DNA of 64,000 nucleotides from a virus: positions 1 to 64,000 of IMG/VR virus record IMGVR_UViG_3300045118_000047; one strand, given 5' to 3'. Below are positions 26,377-35,571 of this stretch, one piece after another (position 1 is the first letter of the stretch; every line of letters begins with the position of its first letter). The notes below the pieces were generated by a model. That model searched no databases and was not told the DNA's origin. It saw nothing but the letters and a program-made list of their open reading frames with translations. Both the position numbers and the translations under genes were made by a program.

Positions 26377-27402
26377 ATGGGAAGGAACGGTAGGATTGTA
26401 GCTCGCATTCTTTCGGGGATGCGGGCTGCTGCCCCGTGGGAGTCTTGTTTTCAGGCTCAGGAAGACTTGGCGGAGAACGAAGCTATGGACGAACTACGTG
26501 GTCGAAAAGCGGTGACGATTACACCCATCGTTCCGGGCGGGCTGTATGCTTGCGGCGGAACATACTGGGTCAACGGCGAAGAGCAGTTTGCTTTCGTGCG
26601 TGGCGGCGGCAGGGTGTATGTTACCGACAGCGACAACGCTATGGACTTGTTTCGTTTTACCAAGCACCACTCGCATCTCTATGAAGTGGGTCTGCGTGGC
26701 GCTATCTCGCAAAGAGCAAGACTGGTGTACCGATCCGGCGAAGCTCATACCGTCGGTTCTCCTGAGCGTCTTGATCTGACTCCAGACTTGAAGGCGCAAC
26801 TGAACAAGGGACTGGCGAATTTTTGGTCTATTCGTCCAGCGGCTACGGCACATATTGCGATGGAGTTTCCTTCCCAAGAAGCTCTGGATAAGTATCTCAA
26901 GGAGCATCCTGATGCGGATCGGTCCAATCATCGAGTGGTGAAAGACAAGAAGGATGAAACTCCCGATGAAGTAGAAGAAAGACTCAAGAAGAAGATGGGT
27001 CCCGCCTACAAGCCGCAGGATCAAAGGATCAAGGAAGAGAAGGAAAAGTGGGACGCATATACTCAGGCATGGAACAAGGCTGGTAAGCCGAAGGACTTTC
27101 CTTCTATCCATGAGTGGACGAAACGGAGAAAGAGCATGACAACAACGGATCAACGAGTTGCGAGCGAGCTGTTGGCCGTGGCGAGAGACCTTGCTGCGAT
27201 GGACTTTCCTTCTCAAAAGGCTTTGGACAAGTATCTCAAGGAGCATCCTGATGCGGATCGCGGCAAGCATAAGGTCGTGAAGCAGACTGATCGGGACTAC
27301 GACTACACGCTTGAAAAGGATAACGACGTGTTCCAGCAGGATATGTCGGCTTCGAGAGTGGCGGCAGGGTTGCTTTCCTTGGCTCGTGCTCTGATGGAGT
27401 AA
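26377..27402 (+). CDS. Tagged multi-repeat protein with LDKYLKEHPDAD units
   Basis: A 341-residue protein; ATG at 26,377 follows AAAGGAGCGG. It carries tag-like segments at the N-terminus (GRIVARILSGM), near residue 258 (ASELLAVARDLAA) and at the C-terminus (VAAGLLSLARALME). Two copies of an FPSQ(E/K)ALDKYLKEHPDAD unit lie at about residues 165 and 272. The DNA at the second copy has an internal start (27,135) behind GGAGAAAGAGC, so a shorter tag-led product could also be made. Probably a packaged or prohead protein; function unknown. Confidence 0.75.
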   Translation: MGRNGRIVARILSGMRAAAPWESCFQAQEDLAENEAMDELRGRKAVTITPIVPGGLYACGGTYWVNGEEQFAFVRGGGRVYVTDSDNAMDLFRFTKHHSHLYEVGLRGAISQRARLVYRSGEAHTVGSPERLDLTPDLKAQLNKGLANFWSIRPAATAHIAMEFPSQEALDKYLKEHPDADRSNHRVVKDKKDETPDEVEERLKKKMGPAYKPQDQRIKEEKEKWDAYTQAWNKAGKPKDFPSIHEWTKRRKSMTTTDQRVASELLAVARDLAAMDFPSQKALDKYLKEHPDADRGKHKVVKQTDRDYDYTLEKDNDVFQQDMSASRVAAGLLSLARALME

Positions 27403-27403
27403 C

Positions 27404-29518
27404 ATGGAACGCAGATGCACATCTGATGCTTGTCTCGCACACGCGGGCGCGAAGTCGGTCTCGTTGGACCTTCCGGTTGCGACCGTGCTGATGAATCCGC
27501 GCCAAGAGTGGGGCCGTTTGGCTTTTGGGGACGGACGGGTGCGAGTTGCGCGTGACATCAATGTGGACTGGAAATCGTATACCCCGGATAACTATCTGTT
27601 TTCACACTGCACCATTGTCGCATCCGTTGCCACAGAAGACAATGGTTACTCTATTGTTCCGGCCTGCTCCGATTTGGTGAATAACAACGGCAATGCTTGG
27701 ACCAATGAAGTATTGCTGGCGACGTTTAGAACCTTTGTTGGCGGAGAGAACTATCTTGAACACGTGCAGGTCCCGGAGCTGTCGAAGGGCAAGATTCTGG
27801 ATGCTGTGCTTCGTCCGTTGACCTATCAGGACAAGGAAGGTCGGACGGCGGACATCTACTACTGCTTTACAGGGGATGCCAAAGTGTTGATGGGAGACGG
27901 GACAGAGAAGGACATTCAAGATGTTGTGGCTGGTGATCTTGTATTTTCTGGAGATGGTAATGTTCAGGAAGTTCTCGCCGTTTCGAGAAAGTATGCTTCC
28001 GACATTGTCAGAATGAAGATTCGTGGTGATTTAGATGTTGTCGGATGCACTACTGGGCATCGTATTTGGGCGAAAGAGAATATCGAAGACGAATGGGAGA
28101 TCGTAGAGGCGGGATCAGTGGGAAAGGATTGGTGGGTTTTTCAACCTAAGCCAATCTGTCGTGGCGATATTGAAATCAGTAAGGACATGGCGTGGTTGGT
28201 TGGATTTTACGCTGCTGAAGGTTCTATCGTCGAGAGGGCGGATAAGGATGGGATCAGGCATCCCAAGGTAACACAGTTCACCTGTCACCAAGACGAAGAG
28301 GCGGTCGTTCGACTGGCTATAGATATAGTCTTGAGTGAGATTGGACCATACAAGGTTCCATTTTTCACTCAGAGATACTCTGGTGAAAAGTTGATGAGGG
28401 GTATTAGAGGAAGTGTTGATAGTCGAAAGACTTCCGAGTTCGGAGTCAATATACGGGTCGGACACGAGACTCTTGCCGAGATCATGGTCTCTCTTTGTGG
28501 CAGGGGATCGACAACCAAGAAGTTTCATCCAGACATTCTGACGGGATGGAATGATGAGGCGAAGTTGGGTTTTCTGGCGGGCTTGATCGATGGGGATGGA
28601 TATGCAAGGAGAGATGTGGTTGGATTCAAGTCTTCCAGTAACGACATGGTGAGGGGTGTCGAGTTTTTGCTGGCATCTCTTGGCATGGCATATTCAACCA
28701 CGGGAGACTGGCATAGTGGACCGTATAGCGGGTGTGCGGTCGTAGAACTCGATTGTCAGTCGAGTGATCGTCTTCGGACTTATCTGCGAATCAAGAACAC
28801 CTTTGATGTGTGGTCTGGTGAATTGGGGTTGAACAACAGAGCATCGATTGCGTGTGTGGGCGGGATCGCTCGCAGAGTTGCTTCTGTAGAGAAAGTTGCA
28901 GATACGGTTGAGGTTCCAGTTTACAACATCGAAGTTGCTTCGGATCACAGCTATATCGTTTCTGGAATCAAGGTGAAAAATTGCGACATCTTGGTTGCTA
29001 CAAACCGGAAGTATAAGCGACTGGTGGGCAAGATCGCTTCGGGTGAACTCACAACGATGAGCATGGGTTGTTTGGCAGACTGGGTAACTTGCTCTCGCTG
29101 TGGGGTAGTGCTTGGTGACAATCAGCCGAACTGTCACCACTTGGACAACGAACTACTGGCTCATTTCAGGGACAAGAAGGGCGTCGAGCGGGTTGTGGCT
29201 GAGTTGTGTGGCCGTTCGATTATGAAGGGCGGCAAGCGAGTAGGCGACGGCAAGAGCGTGCGCTTCATAGAAGCGTCATGGGTTGAGAAACCGGCGTTCT
29301 ATGGCGCGGTTTTGAATCACTACGTGAGCGAGATGCCGGTGGAAGCGGCAAGGATTCTTGAGTTCCCGACAGATCGGCTACAGCTTGCCGTGGAAGACAT
29401 CTTCAAGCTGCGTGTGGCTGACAAGGCGGGAATGATGGTGTTGCGAGTGGCGCAGGCTGAAATCGCCCGTCGGATGGCTTTTGAGCGTGTGGGGAGAATC
29501 GCAAGGAGATTGATATGA
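27404..29518 (+). CDS. Prohead maturation protease with intein
   Basis: A 704-codon frame; without the intein (27,863-28,981) the protein is 331 residues. The extein contains LEHVQVPELSKGKILDAVL, with a candidate catalytic His, and after the intein IASGELTTMSMGC, with a candidate catalytic Ser, then CSRCG ... CHHL, an embedded zinc-like cluster, and ASWVEKPAFYGAV, which resembles the late PA motif of prohead proteases. It lies upstream of the scaffold candidates and capsid gene, as expected. It would cleave scaffold, capsid and packaged proteins. It overlaps the next gene by four bases. Confidence 0.78.
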   Translation: MERRCTSDACLAHAGAKSVSLDLPVATVLMNPRQEWGRLAFGDGRVRVARDINVDWKSYTPDNYLFSHCTIVASVATEDNGYSIVPACSDLVNNNGNAWTNEVLLATFRTFVGGENYLEHVQVPELSKGKILDAVLRPLTYQDKEGRTADIYYCFTGDAKVLMGDGTEKDIQDVVAGDLVFSGDGNVQEVLAVSRKYASDIVRMKIRGDLDVVGCTTGHRIWAKENIEDEWEIVEAGSVGKDWWVFQPKPICRGDIEISKDMAWLVGFYAAEGSIVERADKDGIRHPKVTQFTCHQDEEAVVRLAIDIVLSEIGPYKVPFFTQRYSGEKLMRGIRGSVDSRKTSEFGVNIRVGHETLAEIMVSLCGRGSTTKKFHPDILTGWNDEAKLGFLAGLIDGDGYARRDVVGFKSSSNDMVRGVEFLLASLGMAYSTTGDWHSGPYSGCAVVELDCQSSDRLRTYLRIKNTFDVWSGELGLNNRASIACVGGIARRVASVEKVADTVEVPVYNIEVASDHSYIVSGIKVKNCDILVATNRKYKRLVGKIASGELTTMSMGCLADWVTCSRCGVVLGDNQPNCHHLDNELLAHFRDKKGVERVVAELCGRSIMKGGKRVGDGKSVRFIEASWVEKPAFYGAVLNHYVSEMPVEAARILEFPTDRLQLAVEDIFKLRVADKAGMMVLRVAQAEIARRMAFERVGRIARRLI
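27863..28981 (+). mobile_element. Intein in the prohead protease, with LAGLIDADG-type endonuclease
   Basis: A 373-codon insertion starting CFTGDAKVLMGDG and ending DHSYIVSGIKVKN with Cys as the +1 residue. Block B appears as CTTGHRIW. LAGLIDADG motifs read LVGFYAAEG and LAGLIDGDG. The residue before the terminal Asn is Lys instead of the usual His, a known but less common variant that can slow Asn cyclisation. Splicing joins YY to CDILVAT. Confidence 0.9.
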
Positions 29519-29859
29519 ACGACAAAGCAGCAGCTCGTGAGTTGCTGGCAGCGGCAAAGGAAATGATGGGGGCCGGGAGCTTGTTTTCAGGCTATGCAAG
29601 AACGGCTATTGGTGCCCATGCCGAAATGTTGCAGGCTATTGAGCGGATCGAAAACCACATTCACTATCGGCTGTATGGTACAGGATACAGGGATGAGATT
29701 ACAGGCGATCCGGTCCTGACACCTACGGAAACAGTTAAGGCGAAGATCATCATGCAGCACATTCAGCGGATAAAGAAGGTGATCGATCAGGTGTATCCAG
29801 ATATTCGAGAGTTGAGGGGTCACGCCGAATCACTGGACACGTTCATGCACTTTAGCTGA
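29515..29859 (+). CDS. Small tagged hypothetical protein
   Basis: A 114-residue helical protein in an ATGA overlap with the protease gene. The N-terminus AARELLAAAKEMMG is a clear tag copy. The remainder is helical. Directly adjacent to the protease, it could be an early substrate or packaged core protein (inference). Confidence 0.78.
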   Translation: MNDKAAARELLAAAKEMMGAGSLFSGYARTAIGAHAEMLQAIERIENHIHYRLYGTGYRDEITGDPVLTPTETVKAKIIMQHIQRIKKVIDQVYPDIRELRGHAESLDTFMHFS

Positions 29860-29867
29860 GAGCCAAC

Positions 29868-31172
29868 ATGATAACAGCAGCCAGACCAGCCATCGAGATT
29901 GTCAAAAAGCCCGGTGCGATCATGGAGCGTGAAACACGCTACCAGATGCTTTTCAACGGAAAGCCGTGGGGCGAGCTTTACTTCAATATGACCGGCTACG
30001 TGGCAGAGCATGGAATCCCAGTTCCTTCCAGTACGGCTCCCGGCGGCATATCTCACTTAGATGTTGGAGAAGTCAGTATCGGCAGGATGAAGAATGAAAT
30101 CTCGCGGGCTAATAGGGAGTGGGCATCTCGCGTGGCGTCAAGAAAGACAGCAGACGTTGGAGACGGGGCAATTGATCTTTCCGAGTACGCGGTATGGGCG
30201 AGAAATCTTGCCTTCAACTATGTTCACGGCATCGGTGGAGACATTCTTCGCCAGATCAAGAACGCGGCGGAAGAACTGGCGCTGGACCGCTTCGGCGTTG
30301 ACCGGCGTTGGCAGCACGCACAGGACATGGACCTTCGGACGAAGGAAGGAATGTACTTCCTTCTGACGGGCAGGCGTTATCCCGGATCAACGGGATATGT
30401 GTGGGCATCCCAGATTCGACAATCGTTGACGACTGCCGCTGCCGGGATGCCGCATGAGCAATTCATAGCCAAGGTGCGTCGGATCATGCAGAAAATTGCC
30501 ATGCGGTATGGCGGCGTGGCTCGTGGCCAGTACGCTTCTGGAAAAACGGCGGATGGGGTAGAGTGGTCGGCGACGATTTCACGACATAACGCATCCAATG
30601 GTGAGACTTTTGGGCGTCTTGACCTGACTGGCCACAAAGATGGCACGAAGTTTTCTTACGGAGAATTCTGGGACTGGGACAAGTTGTTTGAGAAGGCGGG
30701 CATCCCAGTGGTGAATGCCGGAATCAGGGCTGCTTCTCGTCGTGTAAAGTACCCGGAAAACTTCTTCGTTCGTCCGGGGGTATCCATGCGGGCGCGTCAA
30801 TACGGATTGACGGAAGTGGAGAATAAAGACCTTACCGGTTTTGGTCTGGCTGCCAAAATGCAGGAATGGCAGGAATCCGAAGGTGGTGTTGATGCGTATG
30901 TGTATGACGACGCACTTTTCCGTATGAGAGTGGATGGAGTCAGAATGCCAGCGGGTATTCGTCGGTTAGCTTCACGCGAAGCCAGAATTGCCCGCATGGT
31001 GGTTGGCGCGAACAAGTACGAGCGCGGTGATCTGGTCATGTTCCACAAGGGCGGCAAGGACACCGAAGTTGAAGTCAGGGAAGTGATTTTCAACAAGGGC
31101 CACTACATGTATCTGGTCGAAGGCGAGCCGCAACCGGTCCCGGAAGTCGTGCTGAAGCGTGCTGCCCAGTGA
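29868..31172 (+). CDS. Hypothetical protein, 434 aa
   Basis: A 434-residue protein. No family recognised. The segment IRRLASREARIARMV at about residue 365 is tag-like and is followed by a beta-rich SH3-like end (YERGDLVMFHKGGKDTEVEVREV). Located between the prohead protease and the scaffold genes. Confidence 0.75.
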   Translation: MITAARPAIEIVKKPGAIMERETRYQMLFNGKPWGELYFNMTGYVAEHGIPVPSSTAPGGISHLDVGEVSIGRMKNEISRANREWASRVASRKTADVGDGAIDLSEYAVWARNLAFNYVHGIGGDILRQIKNAAEELALDRFGVDRRWQHAQDMDLRTKEGMYFLLTGRRYPGSTGYVWASQIRQSLTTAAAGMPHEQFIAKVRRIMQKIAMRYGGVARGQYASGKTADGVEWSATISRHNASNGETFGRLDLTGHKDGTKFSYGEFWDWDKLFEKAGIPVVNAGIRAASRRVKYPENFFVRPGVSMRARQYGLTEVENKDLTGFGLAAKMQEWQESEGGVDAYVYDDALFRMRVDGVRMPAGIRRLASREARIARMVVGANKYERGDLVMFHKGGKDTEVEVREVIFNKGHYMYLVEGEPQPVPEVVLKRAAQ

Positions 31173-31184
31173 CCGGTCGGAAGT

Positions 31185-31219
31185 GTAAGAATTTTTTGAT
31201 ATTCCTTCCTAAAGCGAGA
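31185..31219 (+). promoter_or_regulatory. Type-A promoter-like motif
   Basis: GTAAGAATTTTTTGATATTC at 31,185-31,204, upstream of the small gene at 31,263. It differs from the consensus in a few positions. Confidence 0.5.
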
Positions 31220-31262
31220 GCATGGTGTTTTCAGCGATGGAAGGATTTGGAGGGAAACCAGT

Positions 31263-31562
31263 ATGAGCAGGGAGCGCATCACAAGTCGAGAAGCGGATTC
31301 TACGGGCATTCTTGCGGCCATTAGCGGGCTGGAGAAGTCCATCGAAGCCGCTGATGACACTGACTTGGTCAAGTGGGCTGACGAGTTGGCCAAGGAAGAA
31401 AAGCAGGTTGTCAACAAGAGCAGGCCCGCAGGCCCGGCGCAGTTGAAGGATAACGGCGATCAGAATGCCAAGGCCAACAAGAACTGGCCCGTGTCCGAAG
31501 CGGACAAACTCAAGGTTGCCAAGAAGCTCGTGGCTTTGGCTAAGGACCTGCTGGCGGACTGA
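31263..31562 (+). CDS. Small protein with C-terminal LLxVAKDL-type tag
   Basis: A 99-residue charged protein behind GGAGGGAAACC. Unusually its tag is at the C-terminus (VAKKLVALAKDLLAD). It has its own promoter-like motif upstream and another directly after it. Function unknown; a head-core component is possible. Confidence 0.75.
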   Translation: MSRERITSREADSTGILAAISGLEKSIEAADDTDLVKWADELAKEEKQVVNKSRPAGPAQLKDNGDQNAKANKNWPVSEADKLKVAKKLVALAKDLLAD

Positions 31563-31569
31563 CGAAACT

Positions 31570-31604
31570 GTAACAATTCTTTTATATTCGGATGTTAGGT
31601 GAAA
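31570..31604 (+). promoter_or_regulatory. Type-A promoter-like motif
   Basis: GTAACAATTCTTTTATATTC at 31,570-31,589, an exact 20-base match to the copies at 23,148 and 57,210. It stands immediately after one gene and before the lysine/aspartate-rich gene at 31,658. Confidence 0.65.
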
Positions 31605-31657
31605 GCTGCACGCTGTCGGAACATTCGGATGTGAAGAGAAAGGTGGAGGGATTTCGC

Positions 31658-32143
31658 ATGACAGACATCGAGAAATTGACCGCAAGGGTCGCCGCTCTTG
31701 AGCAGCGTCTTGGCGCTGACGAGAAGGACGAGAAGAAGGACGACGACAAGAAGGAAGCCAGTGAGCGTGACACATTGATCGCCGAGATCGAGTCTGTAGA
31801 GCGCAAGCTGAGCGCCGCCGAAAAGGACGAAGAAAAGGACGAAGAGAAGGACGAAGAGAAGAAGGCGTCCTTGGTTGATCCGTCCGGCGTCGAAGAGCAG
31901 ATCACCCAGAAGCGTTTTCAGGAAGTCGAGAAGTTGGAACACGGCACCGAGCTGACGACCGATGACTCGATGTTAGATGCCGCCCCGACCGAGTACGTGG
32001 CGCGTCTGAAGAATGCGTCGGCCCGACTGGACAGGGTCGCGGAATACTTGGAGAAAACGGGCAGAGAGCAGTTGGCGCTTCGGATCGATCAGATCGCAGA
32101 CGCCATCGACGCTCGCGTGGCCAAGATCACAGGAGGGAAGTGA
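31658..32143 (+). CDS. Lys/Asp-rich protein, scaffold or core candidate
   Basis: A 161-residue protein; ATG at 31,658 follows GGTGGAGGG. A short coiled coil, a KDEKKDDDKKE stretch and a second acidic/basic run are followed by a C-terminal helical pair of the form LDRVAEYLEKTG ... LRIDQIADAID. It lies directly before a similar, larger protein and the decoration and capsid genes. Head scaffold/core proteins often have this charged, helical, low-complexity nature. Scaffold function is inference. Confidence 0.75.
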   Translation: MTDIEKLTARVAALEQRLGADEKDEKKDDDKKEASERDTLIAEIESVERKLSAAEKDEEKDEEKDEEKKASLVDPSGVEEQITQKRFQEVEKLEHGTELTTDDSMLDAAPTEYVARLKNASARLDRVAEYLEKTGREQLALRIDQIADAIDARVAKITGGK

Positions 32144-32145
32144 AC

Positions 32146-33279
32146 ATGAGTCGAGTAAGGCTTACAGCACGTGGACGTTCGGCGGCAGATCAGCAACCCC
32201 CGTATCCGGGAAATGTCAATCAGCCAGATCGCAAGGACCCGGCATGGGACGAGTATCACACTTTCGAGCAGCAAGTGAATCACGAGCTGCCCGATATGCG
32301 TCACCAGTGGCAGGACGACGAGCGCGATGACATTGGCTTTGGCGTTCCTGAAGCATGGGGTCGCTCGCCGACGGTTGCTTCCGTTCGCACCGCCGCTACG
32401 AAGGCCGTTCGTATCGCCGTTCTTCTGCTTGGCGATAAGGTCTCCGACGACGTGATCGAAGCACAGGCCCGCGACATGATGGTCATGTCGCCGCAGGCTA
32501 TGGACCGCACGCTCCAGCGTTTCGCCGACACTCAGAAGCTCTACGCGGAAGACGCGGAGAAGGAAGATGACGACGAAGAGCCGGTCGCGAAGAAGTCCGC
32601 TGACGAGTCCGAGAAGAAGGACGACGAGAAGAAGGAAGAGCCTGTAGCGAAGAAGGGCGCGACGGAAGAGCAGTTCAAGCCCAAGGTCGAGAAGCCCGGC
32701 TCGGACGAGCAGCCCAAGGCGAAGTGCGGCGCGGATGACGAGAAGAAGGACGACGACAAGAAGGCCGCTGACGAGAAGGACGAGAAGAAGGACGACAAGA
32801 AGTCCTGCAACGCCGCTGACGAGAAGGACGAGAAGAAGGACGACAAGAAGGCCGCTGACGAGTCCAAGGACGAGAAGGACGACAAGAAGGCCGCTGACGA
32901 GTCCAAGGACGAGAAGGACGAGAAGGACGACAAGAAGGCCGCTGACGAGTCGGACAAGAAGGACGACGAGAAGGCGGATGACAAGAAGGCTTCCACGGTA
33001 AGGAGAGGGTCCACCGAGCTTGACATCGAACTCAGCGCGTCGGCGGATGGCGAAGATGAACCCGATCCCGAAGCGGATGAACGGCTGGCTTCACTGCTCG
33101 AAGACCCGATGGCCGTCGCAGCAGAGAAGCTGGGGACTTCTGACCGCAAGGTTGAAGCGTCCCAGAAGGCCGGTATCAAGAAACTCGGCGGGCAGCCGAG
33201 AGTCGCAAGCGCAGAAGGCGCTGCTGACATCAGTTCCATCTGGCAGTCGGCACCGGATGTGAGCGAAGCGTTCAAGTAA
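32146..33279 (+). CDS. Lys/Asp-rich scaffold or prohead-core candidate
   Basis: A 377-residue protein; ATG at 32,146 has AGGAGG at a normal distance. An N-terminal folded part includes the tag-like AATKAVRIAVLLLGD (about residue 87). Residues about 145-290 are a run of EKDEKKDDKKAADES-type repeats, encoded by repetitive DNA. The C-terminus has LASLLEDPMAVAAEKLG and ends ISSIWQSAPDVSEAF. Position between protease and capsid, high charge and repeats fit a scaffold that is degraded during maturation. The long antisense open frame here is a by-product of the repeats. Confidence 0.75.
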   Translation: MSRVRLTARGRSAADQQPPYPGNVNQPDRKDPAWDEYHTFEQQVNHELPDMRHQWQDDERDDIGFGVPEAWGRSPTVASVRTAATKAVRIAVLLLGDKVSDDVIEAQARDMMVMSPQAMDRTLQRFADTQKLYAEDAEKEDDDEEPVAKKSADESEKKDDEKKEEPVAKKGATEEQFKPKVEKPGSDEQPKAKCGADDEKKDDDKKAADEKDEKKDDKKSCNAADEKDEKKDDKKAADESKDEKDDKKAADESKDEKDEKDDKKAADESDKKDDEKADDKKASTVRRGSTELDIELSASADGEDEPDPEADERLASLLEDPMAVAAEKLGTSDRKVEASQKAGIKKLGGQPRVASAEGAADISSIWQSAPDVSEAFK

Positions 33280-33308
33280 GCCGAAAACAAGGAGCGGAGG
33301 AATCTGAA

Positions 33309-33803
33309 ATGGCACTCACCATTCTGATTCGTGGACAGCTCAACTCGATACCGGTGCTGGCCGACGTTTGCTTCACCAAAGCGAACTACGGCGTAAACAC
33401 CAACACGACGTTGAGTGTCAATACGCCACGGGGCGTGCTCGGTGGTTCGATTGCGGCGGTTTCCGCCGGATTGGACTATACGGTCGTCCCGATGACGACA
33501 TCCTTGATGCCTGTTGGATTGTTCGTGAACGACGCGGCTGGCGCGGCGTTTGAGAATAGTCCGGCTGTGGCGTCTGGAAAGATCGCCGTTATGAAGGCGA
33601 TGGCCAGCGTAGAGGTCGATGTGTACGAGACCCGAAACGCTGCTGACAACGCGGACCTGACATACGTTGTTGGTAACTACCTGTATGGTTCGGCTCAGGG
33701 CTTCCTGACGAACGAGACGACAGCTTCGGCTATCGTTATCGGCGTTGTGACGAAGGTGCCGACGACCAGCAGCCCGACTCTTGGACTGGACATGCGCATC
33801 TAA
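33309..33803 (+). CDS. Head decoration-like protein
   Basis: A 164-residue protein behind GGAGCGGAGG, immediately before the capsid gene. Composition is Ala/Thr/Val rich and beta-type, with a GLFVNDAAGAAFENSPAVASG segment (read as two parts) and an end TSSPTLGLDMRI. This layout is familiar from small phage head proteins encoded beside the major capsid gene. Decoration function is inferred from size, composition and position. Confidence 0.72.
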   Translation: MALTILIRGQLNSIPVLADVCFTKANYGVNTNTTLSVNTPRGVLGGSIAAVSAGLDYTVVPMTTSLMPVGLFVNDAAGAAFENSPAVASGKIAVMKAMASVEVDVYETRNAADNADLTYVVGNYLYGSAQGFLTNETTASAIVIGVVTKVPTTSSPTLGLDMRI

Positions 33804-33838
33804 CCCGTCAGGGTGATGCCTAATAGGAGGGACTAGCA

Positions 33839-34699
33839 ATGGCCGTTGACAACCAAACCAAGCAAGAGATCATCAGTCAGCATATTCGCACCGCCGCAGG
33901 GCGTCAGCGTTTGGCTGCAAGCATGATTCAGCCCTTGCGCCGTCGCAGGGACTACATGTCGGTAGGTCGTAAGGCGTTCTACGTGGAAGCACTCCCGGAT
34001 GGCGCTCTGCCGATCTACGACAAGGACCCGAACATCACGGCTTACGTCGTGGGTGAAGAGGGTGAAAACATCGTGGCCGTCGCGAAGCCGAAGCGGGTAC
34101 TGTTCCCGTTGTTCGAGATCGCGTCGAACCCCGAAATTCAACTGACCGAGATCAAGCAGCGTCGTTTCGACCTGATTGAGCGTTCGGTGGACTTGGGTAA
34201 GGCCGAGATTCAGGCGGAAGAAGATCGCAAGGTCTTCGCCGTCATGGATGCTCTGTCGGCTGACCCGACGAATCCGAACCCGGCGATCCCGGTCACGGGC
34301 AACCTGACCGCCAACGCATTGGCCGATGCCTTTGCAAACATCGAGCGCACCGACGTTCGCGTCGCGACTGTGTTCTTGAATGCGAAGGACTACGCCGACC
34401 TGCGTAAGTGGGATCGGGACACGCTCGACATCGAGACGCAGGCTATCCTGCTCAAGACCGGTCTGATGGCTACGCTCTGGGGAGCTAAGCTCATGGTCAG
34501 CCGTATCGTGCCGGAAGGCACCGTGTACGTCTGCGGTGAAGCCGAGTTCTTCGGTCGCGTTCCTGTCAGGACGGAACTGACGGTCATCTCTGCGGATGAT
34601 CCGAAGAACCGTCTGATCGGTTTCTCGATCTTCGAGCAACTGGGCATTGGGGCGTACAACCCCTTCGCTCTGCAAGTGCTCCAGATCACCCGCGTCTAA
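33839..34699 (+). CDS. Major capsid protein, HK97-type
   Basis: A 286-residue protein with a strong ribosome site (AGGAGGGACTAGC) followed by a strong terminator. Order and motifs fit small HK97-fold capsid proteins: N-arm with GRQRLAASMIQPLRRRRDY, a beta segment VLFPLFEIASNPEIQL, a spine helix DRKVFAVMDALSA, P-domain strands, and a late loop GTVYVCGEAEFFGRVPVR. No separate delta domain is obvious, consistent with separate scaffold genes. Confidence 0.85.
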   Translation: MAVDNQTKQEIISQHIRTAAGRQRLAASMIQPLRRRRDYMSVGRKAFYVEALPDGALPIYDKDPNITAYVVGEEGENIVAVAKPKRVLFPLFEIASNPEIQLTEIKQRRFDLIERSVDLGKAEIQAEEDRKVFAVMDALSADPTNPNPAIPVTGNLTANALADAFANIERTDVRVATVFLNAKDYADLRKWDRDTLDIETQAILLKTGLMATLWGAKLMVSRIVPEGTVYVCGEAEFFGRVPVRTELTVISADDPKNRLIGFSIFEQLGIGAYNPFALQVLQITRV

Positions 34700-34731
34700 C
34701 CACGCGGAGCGGTAACGCGCTGGAAACAAAG

Positions 34732-34770
34732 AAGACCCTGCGGGGGCAACCCCGTGGGGTCTTTCTTTTT
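34732..34770 (+). terminator. Rho-independent terminator after the capsid gene
   Basis: AAGACCC (34,732) pairs with GGGTCTT (34,757) with an inner stem CGGGG/CCCCG and a GCAA-type loop, followed by TCTTTTT. A textbook strong terminator. Confidence 0.93.
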
Positions 34771-34803
34771 GTAAATGACCATATTTCAAGCACTTACGAT
34801 GTC

Positions 34804-34832
34804 TCCATATCCGAAGGCTTTTCCTGTAATGT
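34804..34832 (+). promoter_or_regulatory. Type-B promoter: TCCATAT-N15-GTAATGT
   Basis: TCCATAT at 34,804-34,810 and GTAATGT at 34,826-34,832, spacing exactly 15. The same pair with the same spacing occurs at 42,796, 51,633 and 53,287. It follows the capsid terminator and precedes the gene at 34,880. Confidence 0.75.
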
Positions 34833-34879
34833 CTGTGCGGAAGGGGAAGTGAGTCGGAAACAAAGTAAAGGAGACAGAC

Positions 34880-35503
34880 ATGAAAGGCGTGAATCTGGGG
34901 AAGATTTCGGCGAACGGCGACGTGGCGAAGAAGGGTGACTATCCTGTGCTGCCCGATCCGAGCGGCGACGTGGCGAAGCTGGTCGATGACTACATCGATC
35001 TCAACGCCAAGAAGAAGGCTGCCGAAGGCGGTCTGAAGATCGTGAAGGGCGAGCTGGGTTCCGAAGCGGAAGGTCTGGTCCCGCTGGCCCGGAAGTTCTA
35101 TCTGGACGTGGCGCACGGAAAGTCGGATGTTCCTTCGTCGGTCGAAGTCTGCGGCTCCAAGGAAGGTGTGTCTGTGCTGGTGGTCATGCAGAATCGGTAC
35201 AAGGGTGCCGACGAAGTGGCCGTCGGCAAGGTGATCGGCAAGGCCAATCTGGACCGGTACTTCCACCAGCATTTCGAGATCAAGGTGGACGGGGACAAGG
35301 TTCCCGAAGCCGTCTCCCAGAAGTTGATCGACGAGATGGTCGCGCTGTTCGCGAAGCATGGCTGTGCCGATGCGCTGTCGGCGAAGAGTCAGGTGGTGCC
35401 GAAGCCGGAGTTCCACGAAGCGCGGCACTCGGTCCTGTCGGTGGACCAGAACGCGAAAGTGGACGAACTCTGTCCGCTGGTGGTTGCGGTCAAGGAACGG
35501 TAA
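34880..35503 (+). CDS. Hypothetical protein behind its own type-B promoter
   Basis: A 207-residue protein with ribosome site AAAGGAGACAG and a dedicated promoter between terminator and start, so probably expressed well and independently. No family recognised. A helix of charged heptads (LNAKKKAAEGGLKIVKG) and a strand SVLVVMQNRY are visible. Function unknown. Confidence 0.8.
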   Translation: MKGVNLGKISANGDVAKKGDYPVLPDPSGDVAKLVDDYIDLNAKKKAAEGGLKIVKGELGSEAEGLVPLARKFYLDVAHGKSDVPSSVEVCGSKEGVSVLVVMQNRYKGADEVAVGKVIGKANLDRYFHQHFEIKVDGDKVPEAVSQKLIDEMVALFAKHGCADALSAKSQVVPKPEFHEARHSVLSVDQNAKVDELCPLVVAVKER

Positions 35504-35571
35504 GGTGGTGGATAGCGGCTCGCCCGGAAACACAAAACGGAAGGGCGGGCCGCGTCCTTTTGGATGGGTCG

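Noticed and set aside
32720-33000. DNA repeat array as a binding-site cluster or origin
   Set aside because: Repeats are in phase with Lys/Asp codons and lie wholly inside one reading frame.
32541-33839. Long Ser-rich open frame on the - strand
   Set aside because: Complement of the Lys/Asp repeat region of the scaffold candidate; low complexity without a start signal.
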